Assembly (NCBI RefSeq): GCF_004006395.2
Contig: NZ_CP029758.2
Span: 248,001-312,000 of the forward strand
Source: Clostridium sp. AWRP
Lineage (GTDB): Bacteria > Bacillota > Clostridia > Clostridiales > Clostridiaceae
Reading direction: 5' to 3'
DNA: 64,000 bases
The notes beneath the pieces are model-generated. The model did no database searches, was not told the origin of the DNA, and saw only the letters and a list, made by a program, of their open reading frames with translations. A program made the position numbers and the translations under genes. Positions 42,886 through 51,195 of the stretch are shown piece after piece; position 1 is the first letter of the stretch; the number at the start of each line of letters is the position of its first letter.

Positions 42886-43710
42886 GTGAAAAAAGACATA
42901 GAAGAACTTAAGAAGATTGCTGTAACTATAAGAAAAGACATAATAAAAATGTTAACCGAATCTAGTTCAGGTCATCCAGGTGGTTCATTATCTGCAGTGG
43001 AGGTTTTAACCACTTTATATTTTTATGAAATGAATATTAATCCGGAGCAACCTAGAGATTTAAATAGGGATAGATTTGTATTATCAAAAGGACACGCAGC
43101 ACCTGCATTATATAGTATCCTTGCAAGAAAAGGATATTTTAATGTAGAAGAGTTAAAATCACTTAGAAAGATTGGATCAATGCTTCAAGGACATCCTAAT
43201 ATGAATGAAGTACCAGGAATAGATATGTCTACAGGTTCTTTAGGACAGGGGGTATCTGCAGCTGTAGGAATGGCATTAGCTGGGAAAATGGATAAAAAGG
43301 ATTACAGAGTTTATACTTTATTAGGTGATGGAGAACTTGAAGAAGGTGAAGTTTGGGAAGCAGCTATGGCTGCAGGACATTATAAACTAGACAATCTTAC
43401 AGCTTTTGTAGACGCTAATGGACTTCAAATAGACGGACCTTGTGAAGAAGTAATGTCAGCATATCCAATTGGAGATAAGTTTAAGGCATTTAAGTGGAAT
43501 GTTATAGAAGTAAATGGACATAGTTTTGAAGAACTAATAGATGCTATTGAAAAAGCAAAAACAGTTAAAAACAAACCAACTATGATAGTATGTAAGACTA
43601 TTAAAGGTAAGGGAGTTTCTTTCATGGAAAATGAAGTTGGCTGGCATGGTTCAGCACCAAATATAGAACAATGTGAGAAAGCATTAGCTGAACTCGGAGG
43701 TGAGGAGTAA
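42886..43710 (+). CDS. tkt: transketolase, N-terminal subunit
   Basis: 274 residues, the thiamine-diphosphate-binding half of a split transketolase of the pentose phosphate pathway. SSSGHPGGSLSAVEVLTTLYF, LSKGHAAPALYSILA, GSLGQGVSAAVGMALAGK and the ThDP/Mg motif GDGELEEGEVWEAAM...FVDANGLQIDG are all present. Starts with GTG after GGAGG. Its stop codon shares a base with the start of the next gene (ATAATG-type junction), indicating coupled synthesis of the two halves. Confidence 0.95.
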   Translation: MKKDIEELKKIAVTIRKDIIKMLTESSSGHPGGSLSAVEVLTTLYFYEMNINPEQPRDLNRDRFVLSKGHAAPALYSILARKGYFNVEELKSLRKIGSMLQGHPNMNEVPGIDMSTGSLGQGVSAAVGMALAGKMDKKDYRVYTLLGDGELEEGEVWEAAMAAGHYKLDNLTAFVDANGLQIDGPCEEVMSAYPIGDKFKAFKWNVIEVNGHSFEELIDAIEKAKTVKNKPTMIVCKTIKGKGVSFMENEVGWHGSAPNIEQCEKALAELGGEE

Positions 43711-44651
43711 TGTCAAGTAAAATAGCAACTAGAGAAGCTTATGGAAAAGCATTAGTGGAATTGGGAGCTGAAAATAAAAAAGTAGTAGTCCTTGATGCGG
43801 ATCTTTCAAAATCTACTAAAACTGCTAAGTTCAAAGATGCATATCCAGATAGATTTATGGACATGGGAATAGCAGAAGGTAATATGATGGCAGTAGCAGC
43901 AGGTTTGTCTACTTGCGATAAGATACCTTTTGTAAGCACTTTTGCCATGTTTGCAACGGGAAGGGCATTTGAGCAGGTAAGAAATTCTATATGCTATCCT
44001 AAATTAAATGTTAAAATATGTGCTACTCATGCTGGTATTACAGTAGGGGAAGATGGAGCATCTCATCAGTCTGTAGAAGATATATCGCTTATGAGAAGTA
44101 TACCTAATATGACAGTTATATGCCCAAGTGATGCAGTAGAAGCAGAAGCTGCTGTTAAAGCTGTAGCTGAAATGGATGGACCTTGTTATGTAAGACTTGG
44201 CAGGTCAGGAGTATCTGTTATAAATGATAATGCAGATTATAAATTTGAAATAGGAAAAGCAGTTCAGCTTAGAGAAGGAAAAGACGCAGTTATTATTGCA
44301 ACTGGCATAATGGTTGATGCAGCACTGGAAGCATATAATAATCTAGCAGAAGAAGGAATTAAAGTATCAGTTTTAAACATACATACAATAAAACCTATAG
44401 ACAAGGAAGCAATAATAAATGCAGCAAGGCAAACTGGTGCGGTTATAACTGCAGAAGAACACAGTGTTATAGGGGGACTTGGATCAGCTGTATGTGAAGT
44501 TTTAAGTGAAAATTTACCTACTCCAGTAGTAAGGGTAGGCATAAAAGATACTTTTGGTCAAAGTGGAAAACCGGCAGAACTTTTAAAAGCCTATAAACTT
44601 ACAGCAGATGATATAGTGAAAGCTGTTAAAAAGGGTATAGCTTTAAAATAG
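43710..44651 (+). CDS. tkt: transketolase, C-terminal subunit
   Basis: 313 residues, the pyrimidine-binding and C-terminal domains of the split enzyme (ATREAYGKALVELGAENKKVVVLDADLS, FMDMGIAEGNMMAVAAGLS with the catalytic glutamate, THAGITVGEDGASHQSVEDI, CYVRLGRSGV). Pairs with the subunit encoded immediately upstream. Could alternatively serve as part of a DXPS-like enzyme, but the split-transketolase arrangement is well known in clostridia. Terminator follows. Confidence 0.95.
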   Translation: MSSKIATREAYGKALVELGAENKKVVVLDADLSKSTKTAKFKDAYPDRFMDMGIAEGNMMAVAAGLSTCDKIPFVSTFAMFATGRAFEQVRNSICYPKLNVKICATHAGITVGEDGASHQSVEDISLMRSIPNMTVICPSDAVEAEAAVKAVAEMDGPCYVRLGRSGVSVINDNADYKFEIGKAVQLREGKDAVIIATGIMVDAALEAYNNLAEEGIKVSVLNIHTIKPIDKEAIINAARQTGAVITAEEHSVIGGLGSAVCEVLSENLPTPVVRVGIKDTFGQSGKPAELLKAYKLTADDIVKAVKKGIALK

Positions 44652-44665
44652 CAATTTAGTAGAAG

Positions 44666-44700
44666 ACGATGTTATGATTTGGTATAACATCGTTTTTTTA
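44666..44700 (+). terminator. terminator after the transketolase genes
   Basis: Ten-base perfect arms ACGATGTTAT / ATAACATCGT, 8-nt loop, T7. Confidence 0.85.
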
Positions 44701-44837
44701 ATAAAAGTAAACTTTAAACCTTAGTTTGTTAATAATAATTTCATATATTTAATTTTTAGTTTCCTACTCCCGTATGATATAATGAACTTTGTAATGTAGC
44801 AAGCTGAAAAACTTGTTGAATATAAGGAGAGATTTAA

Positions 44838-45524
44838 ATGATACAGTTCAAAAACGTAAGCAAGGTTTACAATAATAACATATTCGCACTGTCAAATATA
44901 AATCTGAAAATTGAAAAAGGGGAATTTGTTTTTTTAGTTGGGCCTAGTGGAGCGGGAAAAACTACTTTTGTAAAGGCACTTTTGAAAGAAGTTCAACCTA
45001 CATCAGGAGACATTATAGTTAACAATCTCAATATCACAAAATTAAAAAGAAGTAAGATACCTTTATATAGAAGAAAATTAGGAGTAGTTTTTCAAGACTT
45101 TAGACTGATACCTACTTTAAATGTTTATGAAAATGTAGCATTTGCAATGAGGGTTATTGAAGCTCATCCAAAAGAAATAAGAAAAAAGGTACCTGTTGTA
45201 CTTTCTTTAGTTGGATTGGCAAATAAATACAAGTCATTTCCACATGAACTTTCTGGAGGAGAACAACAGAGAATTTCACTGGCAAGGGCTATAGTAAATA
45301 ACCCATCTATATTAATAGCTGATGAACCTACTGGAAATTTGGACCCAGATACTTCTATGGACATAATGGAAACAATAAACGATATAAATGAGGCTGGAAC
45401 AACAGTACTAATGGCAACTCATGCAAGCGATATAGTTGATTCTATGAGAAAAAGAGTTATAGCACTGGAAAAAGGTATTATAGTAAGAGATGAGCAAAGG
45501 GGTGCATACGGATATGAGGATTAG
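44838..45524 (+). CDS. ftsE: cell-division ABC-type ATPase FtsE
   Basis: 228 residues, cytoplasmic ATPase partner of FtsX; together they control peptidoglycan hydrolases at the division site or sidewall. Walker A GPSGAGKTTFVK (about 35-46), Q-loop in VVFQDFRLIPTLNVYENVAF, signature LSGGEQQR, Walker B ILIADEPTGNLD, H-loop ATHA. AAGGAG before ATG; TATAAT at 44778-44783 is a possible -10. Overlaps ftsX. Confidence 0.96.
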   Translation: MIQFKNVSKVYNNNIFALSNINLKIEKGEFVFLVGPSGAGKTTFVKALLKEVQPTSGDIIVNNLNITKLKRSKIPLYRRKLGVVFQDFRLIPTLNVYENVAFAMRVIEAHPKEIRKKVPVVLSLVGLANKYKSFPHELSGGEQQRISLARAIVNNPSILIADEPTGNLDPDTSMDIMETINDINEAGTTVLMATHASDIVDSMRKRVIALEKGIIVRDEQRGAYGYED

Positions 45525-46404
45525 TACTGTAAGTTTTTCTATTAAGGATGCATTTAGAAATTTAAATAGAAATAAAACTATAAGTATAGCATCTGCAGCT
45601 ACGGTAGCAGCTACGCTTTTTATTTTCGGTATATATCTACTTGCTATGATGAATATCAAACAAGGTATATTGGAAGTACAATCTAAAGTAGAGGTAAAGA
45701 TATATCTTCAGGATAATATAACTAGAATTCAGAAGAGAAATATCGAGGATAAAATAAATACTACAGATGGAGTAGTGAATGTAAGTTACGAAACAAAGTC
45801 TCAGGCACTAGATAAGTTTAGAGATCAGTTGGGAAAGGAAAATAAGTCTTTAGTAGAGGGACTTGAGAAGGACAATCCAATTCCAAGTGCATACATAGTG
45901 AAGGTTTCAGATCCCCAAGTTGTGTCCCAGGTAGTTAAAAATGTACAGGGAATGCCCGGAATATATAGTGTGCAGGATGCCAGAGAAATTGTGGATAAAA
46001 TTATAGCTATAACTAGAACTATAAAATGGGTAGGAACTATTATATTTATAATATTAATAGGAGTTTCACTATTTTTAATAGGAAATACAATAAAGATAAC
46101 TGTTTATTCTAGAAGAAAAGAAATAGGGATAATGAAATACATTGGAGCTACAGACTGGTTTATAAGATGGCCTTTTATTATAGAAGGTATTATAATAGGT
46201 ATTGCAGGGGGAATAGTATCAGATATAATACTTTACTATCTGTATAAAATATTATATGTTAAAGCAGCGTCCTCTCTTGTAATAATGCAGTTAATTAGTC
46301 CTATTTATGTAATCACTAGTATTTTGGGAATATTTATTCTGGTGGGTATTATTATAGGTGCTGTAGGAAGTGCACTATCTATTAGAAAATTCTTAGAAGT
46401 TTAA
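45514..46404 (+). CDS. ftsX: cell-division membrane protein FtsX
   Basis: 296 residues, four membrane spans (about 25-45, 175-197, 225-250, 265-288) with a large extracellular loop between spans 1 and 2 (VEVKIYLQDNITRIQKRNIEDK...) that in homologues contacts a hydrolase or its activator. Start: ATG 45490 opens the frame, but AAAGGGGTG (45496-45504) serves ATG 45514, which overlaps ftsE by 11 bases. Co-transcribed with ftsE; ctpA follows after a hairpin. Confidence 0.94.
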   Translation: MRISTVSFSIKDAFRNLNRNKTISIASAATVAATLFIFGIYLLAMMNIKQGILEVQSKVEVKIYLQDNITRIQKRNIEDKINTTDGVVNVSYETKSQALDKFRDQLGKENKSLVEGLEKDNPIPSAYIVKVSDPQVVSQVVKNVQGMPGIYSVQDAREIVDKIIAITRTIKWVGTIIFIILIGVSLFLIGNTIKITVYSRRKEIGIMKYIGATDWFIRWPFIIEGIIIGIAGGIVSDIILYYLYKILYVKAASSLVIMQLISPIYVITSILGIFILVGIIIGAVGSALSIRKFLEV

Positions 46405-46444
46405 ATTAGTATAGGATAATTAATTAAATTTTAGAGCTATATAG

Positions 46445-46473
46445 GGCATGCAGAAGTTTTATTTTTGCATGCC
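46445..46473 (+). terminator. hairpin after ftsX
   Basis: Arms GGCATGCA / TGCATGCC with a 13-nt loop, followed by AATTTTAT. Probably a weak terminator, leaving ctpA with its own promoter. Confidence 0.5.
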
Positions 46474-46577
46474 AATTTTATAATAGTTTTACAAATTTAT
46501 TTTTTTTAGTGTTATAATTATTTAAGATTTACATAAATACTATAATAGTGAATGTTTCAAAAAATGAGGTGAGCAAA

Positions 46578-47753
46578 TTGAATAGCAAGAGAAAATGGAT
46601 AGGATGGACTATAGCAATTGTACTTATAACAAATATCCTTACAATGTTTGGAACTACAAGTTTTATAACAAGCGCTCAGGGAAATACTGTAGGAAATTTT
46701 GGAAAACTATTTGAAATTAGAAGTCAATTATATAAATATTATGATGGACCTATAAACGATTCAACTTTAGTTGAAGGTGCCATTAAGGGAATGACTTCAT
46801 CGCTAAATGATCCTTATACTGTATTTATGAATAAAAAAGAATTTGAAGATTTTAATGTTCAAACTCAGGGAAATTATAGTGGTGTTGGAATTCAGGTTGC
46901 AGCAAAAAATAGCAATATTGTTGTAATGGATGTATTTGATAATTCCCCTTCAAAAAAAGCGGGAATAGTAAAAAATGATATAATTGAGAAAGTAAATGGT
47001 ACTAGTGTTAGTGGAAAAGATCTAGATAAAGCTGTATCTTTAATGAAGGGTCAGGAGAATACGGAAGTTACGCTGACATTATATAGAGAGAAAAAAGGAA
47101 ATTTTGATGTAAGAGTTAAAAGGCAGAAAATAGATATTGATACTGTAAAAGGTGAAATGCTGCAGGATAATGTAGGATATATTCAGGTAAGTATGTTTGA
47201 TGAAAATACTGCAAAAAACTTTAAAGATCAGTTGAACAAATTGAAGAGTCAGGGCATGAAATCATTGATTATAGATTTAAGAGATAATCCAGGTGGAGTT
47301 TTAGATCAATGTGTTGATATGGTATCTAATTTTGTACCTAGTGGTAAGGTTATAGTTTCTACAGTTGATAAATACAACAATAGGAAAGAGTATAAATCAA
47401 AAGGTGGGGATTTTACCAATTTGCCTTTGACAGTATTGACTAATGGAAATAGTGCCAGTGCATCGGAAATATTTTCAGGAGCCATTAGAGACTATAAAAT
47501 TGGAACTTTAGTTGGAGAAAAAACCTATGGAAAAGGGGTAGTTCAAACTATACTTGATACAGGAAGTGGCACTGCCCTCAAAGTTACTATATCAAAATAT
47601 TATACTCCAAATGGGGAAAACATACACAAGAAGGGTATAAAACCTAATGTAGAAGTGATATATCCTGAAGAACTTAAGAAAGCTGCTTATGATAGGAACA
47701 AAGATCCTCAATTTAGCAAAGCACTTGAAATAGCAAAAAGCAAAATAAAATAG
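46578..47753 (+). CDS. C-terminal processing peptidase (S41), CtpA-like
   Basis: About 391 residues. N-terminal membrane anchor (about 8-28), N-terminal helical cap, PDZ domain about 95-180 (GVGIQVAAKNSNIVVMDVFDNSPSKKAGI), S41 protease domain with catalytic serine in TNGNSASASEIFSGAIRD and lysine in GEKTYGKGVVQ. Acts outside the membrane on substrates tagged through the PDZ. Position next to ftsEX suggests a link to cell-wall hydrolase control. Start: GAGGTGA at 46565-46571 fits TTG 46578; the frame opens at GTG 46548 with no site. Confidence 0.93.
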   Translation: MNSKRKWIGWTIAIVLITNILTMFGTTSFITSAQGNTVGNFGKLFEIRSQLYKYYDGPINDSTLVEGAIKGMTSSLNDPYTVFMNKKEFEDFNVQTQGNYSGVGIQVAAKNSNIVVMDVFDNSPSKKAGIVKNDIIEKVNGTSVSGKDLDKAVSLMKGQENTEVTLTLYREKKGNFDVRVKRQKIDIDTVKGEMLQDNVGYIQVSMFDENTAKNFKDQLNKLKSQGMKSLIIDLRDNPGGVLDQCVDMVSNFVPSGKVIVSTVDKYNNRKEYKSKGGDFTNLPLTVLTNGNSASASEIFSGAIRDYKIGTLVGEKTYGKGVVQTILDTGSGTALKVTISKYYTPNGENIHKKGIKPNVEVIYPEELKKAAYDRNKDPQFSKALEIAKSKIK

Positions 47754-47812
47754 ATTTAAATTCTGACGAACTAGGAAAATGCCTTAAGCAAATATAATTG
47801 TATTTGAAGTTT

Positions 47813-47843
47813 TAAGTTAGACAGATCAGTTCTGTCTAACTTA
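47813..47843 (+). terminator. strong hairpin between ctpA and the PDZ gene
   Basis: Thirteen-base perfect arms TAAGTTAGACAGA / TCTGTCTAACTTA with a 5-nt loop, 27 bases before the next start. No long T-run, so it may be a terminator or a 5'-UTR element. Confidence 0.55.
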
Positions 47844-47869
47844 GTTTATGGAGAGGGGAACTAATTTTA

Positions 47870-49171
47870 ATGATATTATTATATACATTGAAGTCCATAG
47901 CTTTTGCATTGACAGAACCGTATTTAATAATTATTTTAGCTGTTCTTGCACTTGTGTTATATAGAAAAAATAAACAGATAACTGTAATGCAAAAGATGAT
48001 AATTGGAGAAAGAATTAATTCTCCTTTTGAACTTACAATATCACAAATCGTAATAGGAATTTTTGCAGGGATTGTCATTACTACTATTATGTCCTATTTA
48101 GGAATAGTTTTTGATGAAAATTCTTCTGTAGATTTAGTATTTTTAGCATCTATAATATTTATGTTTTTTAATCCAAGGTTCATATGTTTTTCTTACTCTG
48201 GGGCAGTACTTGGATTCTTAAGTCTTACGATGGCTATATTATCTTCAGAGTTTAACCTTCCAAATTTGAATTTTTTAAAGATAGATGTAGTTGCTCTTAT
48301 GAGTATGGTAGCTGTAATACATTTTGTAGAGGGAATTTTAATTATATTGGATGGAAAGACAGGATCTATTCCGGTTTTTACAAGTAAAGGTGGCAGCATA
48401 ATAGGCGGGTTTGCCCTGCGAAGATACTGGATAGTTCCTGTGGCTATATTTTTTATGATTCATGATAAATCTGCAATAGCAAGTTCGTGGCAGGTGTCTC
48501 TTCCTGGATGGTGGCCTATAGTAAAAACTTCTATACCGTTTAATATTTTAAAGAATGCAGTTCTTACATTAATGCCATTTTATGCTGTAGTGGGATACAA
48601 TAGTGTGACTTTTACTAAAAGTGTAAAGGAAAAGAGTCAAATATCTGGTGTTATTGTAATGCTATACGGTATTATTTTATTTGGGTTAGCGCAATTGGCA
48701 GTTTTAAATATTGTGTTGAAATTCTTTGTAGTTATATTTGCACCTTTAGCTCATGAAGGAATTATTATCCTGCAGAGGTATTTAGAAAATAGAGGGGCAC
48801 CTAAATACATAAGCAGCAGTGAAGGGATTATGGTACTTGCCGTGGCACCTAATTCACCTGCAAGTGAAATGGGAATAAAAACTGGAGATTTGTTGATGGA
48901 AGTAAATGGTGAAAAAATTGAAAGTGAAGATAGAATAACTGAAATAGTAAGGGAATATTCAAATTTTATTTGGTTTAAAGTAAAAAATGTATCTGGGGCT
49001 TTAGAACAGGTTAGCTATAACAAGATGAACAAAGATAAGAGGCTTGGAATAGTTTTTGTACCCAGAAAGGTGCCTAAGGACAGTATGGTTGTAAAGTTTG
49101 ATAAAAGCCGATTTTCTCAAATGCTAAATGATATGAAAAATAAGGATAAAGATAAAGATAAGGATGATTAG
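47870..49171 (+). CDS. PDZ-domain membrane protein
   Basis: 433 residues. About eight to ten membrane spans (roughly 5-30, 62-85, 95-125, 145-160, 185-205, 265-300) followed by a cytoplasmic or extracellular PDZ domain at about 312-375 (GIMVLAVAPNSPASEMGIKTGDLLMEVNGEKIE, in parts). C-terminal tail is Asp/Lys-repetitive (KNKDKDKDKDD). Conserved between ctpA and uvrB in clostridia as I recall; function unknown, perhaps a scaffold in membrane proteolysis. uvrB starts 4 bases after its stop. Confidence 0.75.
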   Translation: MILLYTLKSIAFALTEPYLIIILAVLALVLYRKNKQITVMQKMIIGERINSPFELTISQIVIGIFAGIVITTIMSYLGIVFDENSSVDLVFLASIIFMFFNPRFICFSYSGAVLGFLSLTMAILSSEFNLPNLNFLKIDVVALMSMVAVIHFVEGILIILDGKTGSIPVFTSKGGSIIGGFALRRYWIVPVAIFFMIHDKSAIASSWQVSLPGWWPIVKTSIPFNILKNAVLTLMPFYAVVGYNSVTFTKSVKEKSQISGVIVMLYGIILFGLAQLAVLNIVLKFFVVIFAPLAHEGIIILQRYLENRGAPKYISSSEGIMVLAVAPNSPASEMGIKTGDLLMEVNGEKIESEDRITEIVREYSNFIWFKVKNVSGALEQVSYNKMNKDKRLGIVFVPRKVPKDSMVVKFDKSRFSQMLNDMKNKDKDKDKDD

Positions 49172-49174
49172 AAA

Positions 49175-51157
49175 ATGGGAGTTTTTAAAATACATTCTAA
49201 ATTTAAACCTACTGGAGATCAACCCCAAGCTATAGATAGTATAGCGGATGGTGTTTTAAAAGGAAATAAATTTCAAACGTTACTTGGAGTAACTGGGTCC
49301 GGTAAGACTTTTACTATGGCCAATATAATAGAAAAAGTACAGAAACCTACATTGGTGCTTGCACATAATAAAACTTTAGCAGCACAGTTATGTTCGGAAT
49401 TCAGAGATTTCTTCCCCAATAATTCTGTAGAATATTTTGTATCATATTATGATTATTATCAGCCAGAAGCATATATACCTCAGACAGATACTTACATAGA
49501 AAAAGATGCATCTATAAATGATGAAATTGATAAATTAAGACATTCTGCTACTTCTGCACTCCTGGAAAGAAAAGATGTAGTTGTAGTGGCATCAGTATCT
49601 TGCATTTATGGACTTGGAAACCCTGAAGAATATAAAAAATTAACTTTGTCTCTAAGGCCGGGAATGATAAAAAATAGAGATGAAGTCCTAAAAAAATTAG
49701 TAGAAATACAGTATGAAAGAAATGATATAAATTTTGTAAGAGGCACCTTTAGGGTAAAAGGGGATATAGTGGACATATTTCCAGCAGCATCTACAGATCA
49801 CGCTATAAGGGTAGAGTTCTTTGGAGATGAAATTGATAAGATAAGGGAGTTTGATGTGCTCACAGGAGATACCATTGGACTTAGAAAACATGCAAATATA
49901 TTTCCAGCATCTCATTTTGCCACTTCAAGAGAAAAAATGGAATTGGCCATAGAAAAGATAGAAGAAGAATTAGAACACAGACTTAAGGAACTTACATCTC
50001 AGGATAAATTGCTTGAAGCACAAAGATTAAAACAGAGAACTAATTTTGACATAGAAATGATGAGAGAAGTAGGATATTGTAGTGGAATTGAAAATTATTC
50101 TAGAATAATGGATGGAAGAGCTAAGGGAAGTCCGCCACAAACCCTTATTGATTATTTTCCAGATGATTTTTTGCTTTTTATAGACGAAAGTCATGTTACT
50201 CTTCCTCAGGTAAAAGCCATGTATGCGGGAGATAGATCCAGGAAAGATTCATTAGTTCAATATGGCTTTAGACTTCCTTCTGCGTATGATAACAGACCTT
50301 TAAAGTTTCAAGAATTTGAAAAAAAGATAAATCAGGTTGTATTTGTAAGTGCTACACCTGCAGACTATGAGTTGGAACATTCCGAAAATGTGGCAGAACA
50401 AATATTAAGACCTACAGGACTTTTAGATCCTGAAATTGTAGTGAAACCAATTAAAGGACAAATAGATGATTTATATGATAGTATACAAAAAACTATATCA
50501 AGAGGATATAGGATACTTGTTACTACACTTACTAAAAAGATGGCAGAAGATTTAACAGATTATTTTAAAGACATGAATGTCAAGGCGAGATATCTTCATT
50601 CCAGTATAGCTACTATAGATAGGATGAAGATAATAAGGGATTTGAGAAAGGGAGAATTTGACGTCTTAGTGGGAATTAATCTTCTAAGAGAGGGACTTGA
50701 TATACCTGAAGTTGCATTAGTTGCAATCTTAGATGCAGATAAGGAAGGTTTTTTAAGGTCAGAAAGATCTCTTATTCAAACTATAGGAAGGGCTGCAAGA
50801 AACTCTGAAAGCAAAGTTATAATGTATGCCGATGTTATTACAAAATCTATGGATAAAGCTATAAGTGAAACTAGAAGAAGAAGAAAAATACAAATTGAGT
50901 ATAATAAGAAGATGGGCATAGTTCCAAAAACAATTAATAAGGCAATTAGAGAAGTTATAGAGTCAACTATGGTTTTGGAAGAAAAAGAAGAATATAATAG
51001 TTTAGAAGAGGCAGTAAAGGCGGACAATGAAAAAATAGATGAACTCATTGAAGCTCATGAAAGACAGATGAAAAAGGCAGCAAAAGAACTTAGATTTGAA
51101 GAAGCTGCTAAACTAAGAGATACAATACTTAAGTTAAAAAAACAGAAAAATAAATAA
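49175..51157 (+). CDS. uvrB: excinuclease ABC subunit B
   Basis: 660 residues, the damage-verifying helicase-like subunit of nucleotide excision repair. Walker A GVTGSGKTFT (about 39-48), beta-hairpin segment YFVSYYDYYQPEAYIP that clamps DNA, DEAD-type DESH, helicase motifs VSATPADYE and INLLREGLDIPE, TIGRAARN, and a C-terminal UVR motif (ELRFEEAAKLRD) that binds UvrC. Almost contiguous with the PDZ gene; uvrA follows 38 bases downstream. No LexA/DinR box found by eye. Confidence 0.97.
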   Translation: MGVFKIHSKFKPTGDQPQAIDSIADGVLKGNKFQTLLGVTGSGKTFTMANIIEKVQKPTLVLAHNKTLAAQLCSEFRDFFPNNSVEYFVSYYDYYQPEAYIPQTDTYIEKDASINDEIDKLRHSATSALLERKDVVVVASVSCIYGLGNPEEYKKLTLSLRPGMIKNRDEVLKKLVEIQYERNDINFVRGTFRVKGDIVDIFPAASTDHAIRVEFFGDEIDKIREFDVLTGDTIGLRKHANIFPASHFATSREKMELAIEKIEEELEHRLKELTSQDKLLEAQRLKQRTNFDIEMMREVGYCSGIENYSRIMDGRAKGSPPQTLIDYFPDDFLLFIDESHVTLPQVKAMYAGDRSRKDSLVQYGFRLPSAYDNRPLKFQEFEKKINQVVFVSATPADYELEHSENVAEQILRPTGLLDPEIVVKPIKGQIDDLYDSIQKTISRGYRILVTTLTKKMAEDLTDYFKDMNVKARYLHSSIATIDRMKIIRDLRKGEFDVLVGINLLREGLDIPEVALVAILDADKEGFLRSERSLIQTIGRAARNSESKVIMYADVITKSMDKAISETRRRRKIQIEYNKKMGIVPKTINKAIREVIESTMVLEEKEEYNSLEEAVKADNEKIDELIEAHERQMKKAAKELRFEEAAKLRDTILKLKKQKNK

Positions 51158-51195
51158 TATGGATAAAAGAATTAGATAACTAAGGAGTTAAGTTT

